Assembly (NCBI GenBank): GCA_031282935.1
Contig: JAITCS010000072.1
Location: 1 to 5,765, forward strand
DNA from: Cellulomonadaceae bacterium
GTDB taxonomy: Bacteria; Actinomycetota; Actinomycetes; Actinomycetales; Cellulomonadaceae
Length of the DNA: 5,765 nt
Direction of reading: 5' to 3'
This document shows, one piece after another, positions 4,341-5,765 of the stretch. The translations under genes and the position numbers were made by a program. The notes beneath the pieces are model-generated. The model saw nothing but the letters and a program-made list of their open reading frames with translations. It was not told where the DNA came from and made no database searches. Every line of letters begins with the position of its first letter. Position 1 is the first letter of the stretch.

Positions 4341-5765
4341 CTATACATCATTCCCGAAGTCGGCAGCCTCGATGCGAGCTTTCAGCGCCGCCAAGAAGCG
4401 AGCGGCATCCGCCCCGTCAACTAGGCGGTGATCGTAGGACAAGAAGATGTACATGTATTGCCGGATCGCAATAACGTCCTCCCCGTCCGGGCCTTGAATC
4501 ACGCCGGGCTTCTTGGTGATGGTCCCGGTGCCCAAAATCGCCACCTGGCCAACGGGAACAATCGGGGTATCGAACAGCGCCCCGCCAGAACCCGTGTTGG
4601 TTATAGTGAAAGTGGCGCCTTGCAACTCGTCGGCCTTAATCTTGCCAGCCCGAGCGCGGCCCCCCAAATCGCCAATAGCCTTAGCGATTCCCGCCAAGGA
4701 AAGATTGCCGGCGTCCGAGATGGTGGGAACCATTAAGCCCTTAGGCGTGTCCACGGCCATGCCGATGTTTTCGGAGGCGTGATAAGTGATGGTGCCAGCA
4801 TCCGTGTCTATTGAGGCGTTGATGTTCGGGAATTGTTTCAGTGCCTCGGCGGCGGCTTTCACAAAGAAAGGCAAGAAAGTGAGGTTGGCCCCCTCGCGCG
4901 CCTTGAAGCTGTCCTTTGCTTTTGCGCGGAGTTTGGCCAACTTGGTCACGTCAACCTCAACCACAGTGGTCAACTGGGCCTGGGTTTGCAGGGCCTCGAC
5001 CATGCGTGAGGCGACAATCTTGCGCAGGTTGGTCATCTTTTCCGTGGTGCCCCGCAGCGGTGAAGGCGCCGAAACCGCAACTGCACCAGCAGGCTTAACG
5101 GCAACTGCCGTCCCAGCCGGAGCCGGGGCCATTGCTTGCGTAGCAGCCGCTTTAGCCGCAGCGGCCTTATCGGCGGCGGCGATCACATCATCCTTGCGAA
5201 TCCGACCCCCAATGCCGGTGCCAATCACAGTGGTAATGTCAACACCCTTTTCGTTGGCGATTTTGCGCACCAACGGCGTCACATAGCCGCCAGCCGGAAC
5301 GGCGGGCACGGGTGAAGCTGCTGGGGCCGAGGGAACTACCGCAGCGGCGGGAGCCGGAACGGGCATTTCGGAGGTGTTCACCGTCATATTGATGGTGAAT
5401 GGCCCTCCAACGGGGGCAGACGCCGGAGCAGAAACAGGCGGAGCCGGAGGTGCGGGCGGAGCAGGCGGCGGGGTTTCCAACCCAACCCCGGAACCGACCA
5501 CAGCCACAACTTGGCCTACCGCAGCAGTGCTATCCGCAGGCACCTTAATCTCAAGCAATTTGCCTGCGAAAGGTGAAGGAACTTCGGTGTCAACCTTGTC
5601 AGTGGAAACCTCTAGCAGCGGCTCACCCTCGGCAACGTCCTCGCCAACCTGCTTCAGCCACCGACTAATAGTGCCCTCCGTGACCGACTCGCCAAGCTCG
5701 GGCAAGGTGACCTCGGCAGCGGAAGGCGAGCCAGCCAGCTTAAAGTCAGGGGGGAGGGTAGCAGG
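4341..5765 (-). CDS. sucB: 2-oxo acid dehydrogenase E2 subunit (dihydrolipoamide succinyl-/acetyltransferase), 5'-truncated
   Basis: E2 moves the acyl group from E1 to CoA through a swinging lipoyl arm in the cytoplasmic 2-oxoglutarate (or pyruvate) dehydrogenase complex. The 474 visible residues contain a lipoyl domain (about 19-93) with LPELGESVTEGT and the lipoylated Lys57 in STDKVDTEVPSP, an Ala/Pro linker, a peripheral-subunit-binding domain (161-196, YVTPLVRKIANEKGVD then GTGIGGRIRKDDV), a second Ala-rich linker and the catalytic domain (about 245-470) with DHRLVDG, giving catalytic His446 and Asp450. A TTG at 5705 could be taken as the start, but it codes the Leu of LPELGE; the frame stays open to the window edge and reads as an interdomain linker (PATLPPDFKLAGS). 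The true start is therefore outside, and a first lipoyl domain probably precedes, as in actinobacterial two-lipoyl E2 proteins. Symbol sucB follows the actinobacterial family name; mycobacterial homologues (DlaT) serve pyruvate dehydrogenase, so substrate is uncertain. It converges on the pseudokinase-like gene with a 32-nt gap. Confidence 0.95.
   Translation of the reverse strand, partial: PATLPPDFKLAGSPSAAEVTLPELGESVTEGTISRWLKQVGEDVAEGEPLLEVSTDKVDTEVPSPFAGKLLEIKVPADSTAAVGQVVAVVGSGVGLETPPPAPPAPPAPPVSAPASAPVGGPFTINMTVNTSEMPVPAPAAAVVPSAPAASPVPAVPAGGYVTPLVRKIANEKGVDITTVIGTGIGGRIRKDDVIAAADKAAAAKAAATQAMAPAPAGTAVAVKPAGAVAVSAPSPLRGTTEKMTNLRKIVASRMVEALQTQAQLTTVVEVDVTKLAKLRAKAKDSFKAREGANLTFLPFFVKAAAEALKQFPNINASIDTDAGTITYHASENIGMAVDTPKGLMVPTISDAGNLSLAGIAKAIGDLGGRARAGKIKADELQGATFTITNTGSGGALFDTPIVPVGQVAILGTGTITKKPGVIQGPDGEDVIAIRQYMYIFLSYDHRLVDGADAARFLAALKARIEAADFGNDV

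Noticed and set aside
4786..5286. 166-codon open frame on the plus strand opposite sucB
   Set aside because: sucB is certain from its lipoyl, subunit-binding and catalytic motifs; the opposite frame is Ala/Ser-rich with no motif.

Overview
The window looks like a stretch of chromosome from an actinomycete (Actinomycetota), possibly of the Actinomycetales/Actinomycetaceae type; I infer the phylum from gene content and base composition and cannot name a genus. The main pointers are a TAP-type secreted peptidase lipoprotein, an actinobacterial-style 2-oxo acid dehydrogenase E2 subunit with Ala/Pro linkers, and start codons that seem to lack Shine-Dalgarno sequences and sit 6 nt after a -10 box. 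There are five protein genes and no rRNA, tRNA, CRISPR array or transposase.

Layout. (1) Nt 3-590 (+): the 3' part of a gene whose start lies left of the window; it encodes an Ala/Pro/Val-rich, low-complexity C-terminal tail of unknown function. (2) Nt 605-1684 (-), convergent with it: a secreted protein with a signal peptide, about 170 residues of unrecognised helical sequence and a C-terminal phage-type (GH24) lysozyme domain. (3) Nt 1685-1894: a 210-nt divergent promoter region with a 9-bp direct repeat spaced exactly 21 bp and candidate leaderless promoters for both flanking genes. (4) Nt 1895-3595 (+): a lipoprotein alpha/beta-hydrolase of the tripeptidyl-aminopeptidase (TAP, S33) family with a complete catalytic triad. 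(5) Nt 3706-4308 (+): a 200-aa protein with a C-terminal membrane anchor; its middle resembles the C-lobe of an actinobacterial Ser/Thr kinase with all catalytic residues lost. (6) Nt 4341-5765 (-): the E2 subunit (SucB/DlaT-like) of a 2-oxo acid dehydrogenase complex, running off the right edge.

The genes do not form one operon: orientations are + - + + -, with two convergent junctions (14 and 32 nt) and one divergent junction. The lysozyme and the peptidase share a divergent control region and both act outside the cytoplasmic membrane (inferred), so joint control of cell-wall or extracellular-protein processing is possible but unproven. SucB is ordinary central metabolism.

Hand counts of 60-nt samples give about 50% GC in the lysozyme gene and 42% in the pseudokinase-like gene, against about 70-75% in the left partial gene, the distal peptidase gene and sucB. 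The two low-GC genes are therefore the likeliest accessory or fast-evolving parts. The most interesting items are the tail-anchored pseudokinase fragment, the exported GH24 protein with a non-standard active site, the direct repeat over its promoter, and a perfect 13-bp inverted repeat at the 3' end of the pseudokinase gene. I do not see convincing evidence of a complete new multi-gene system.
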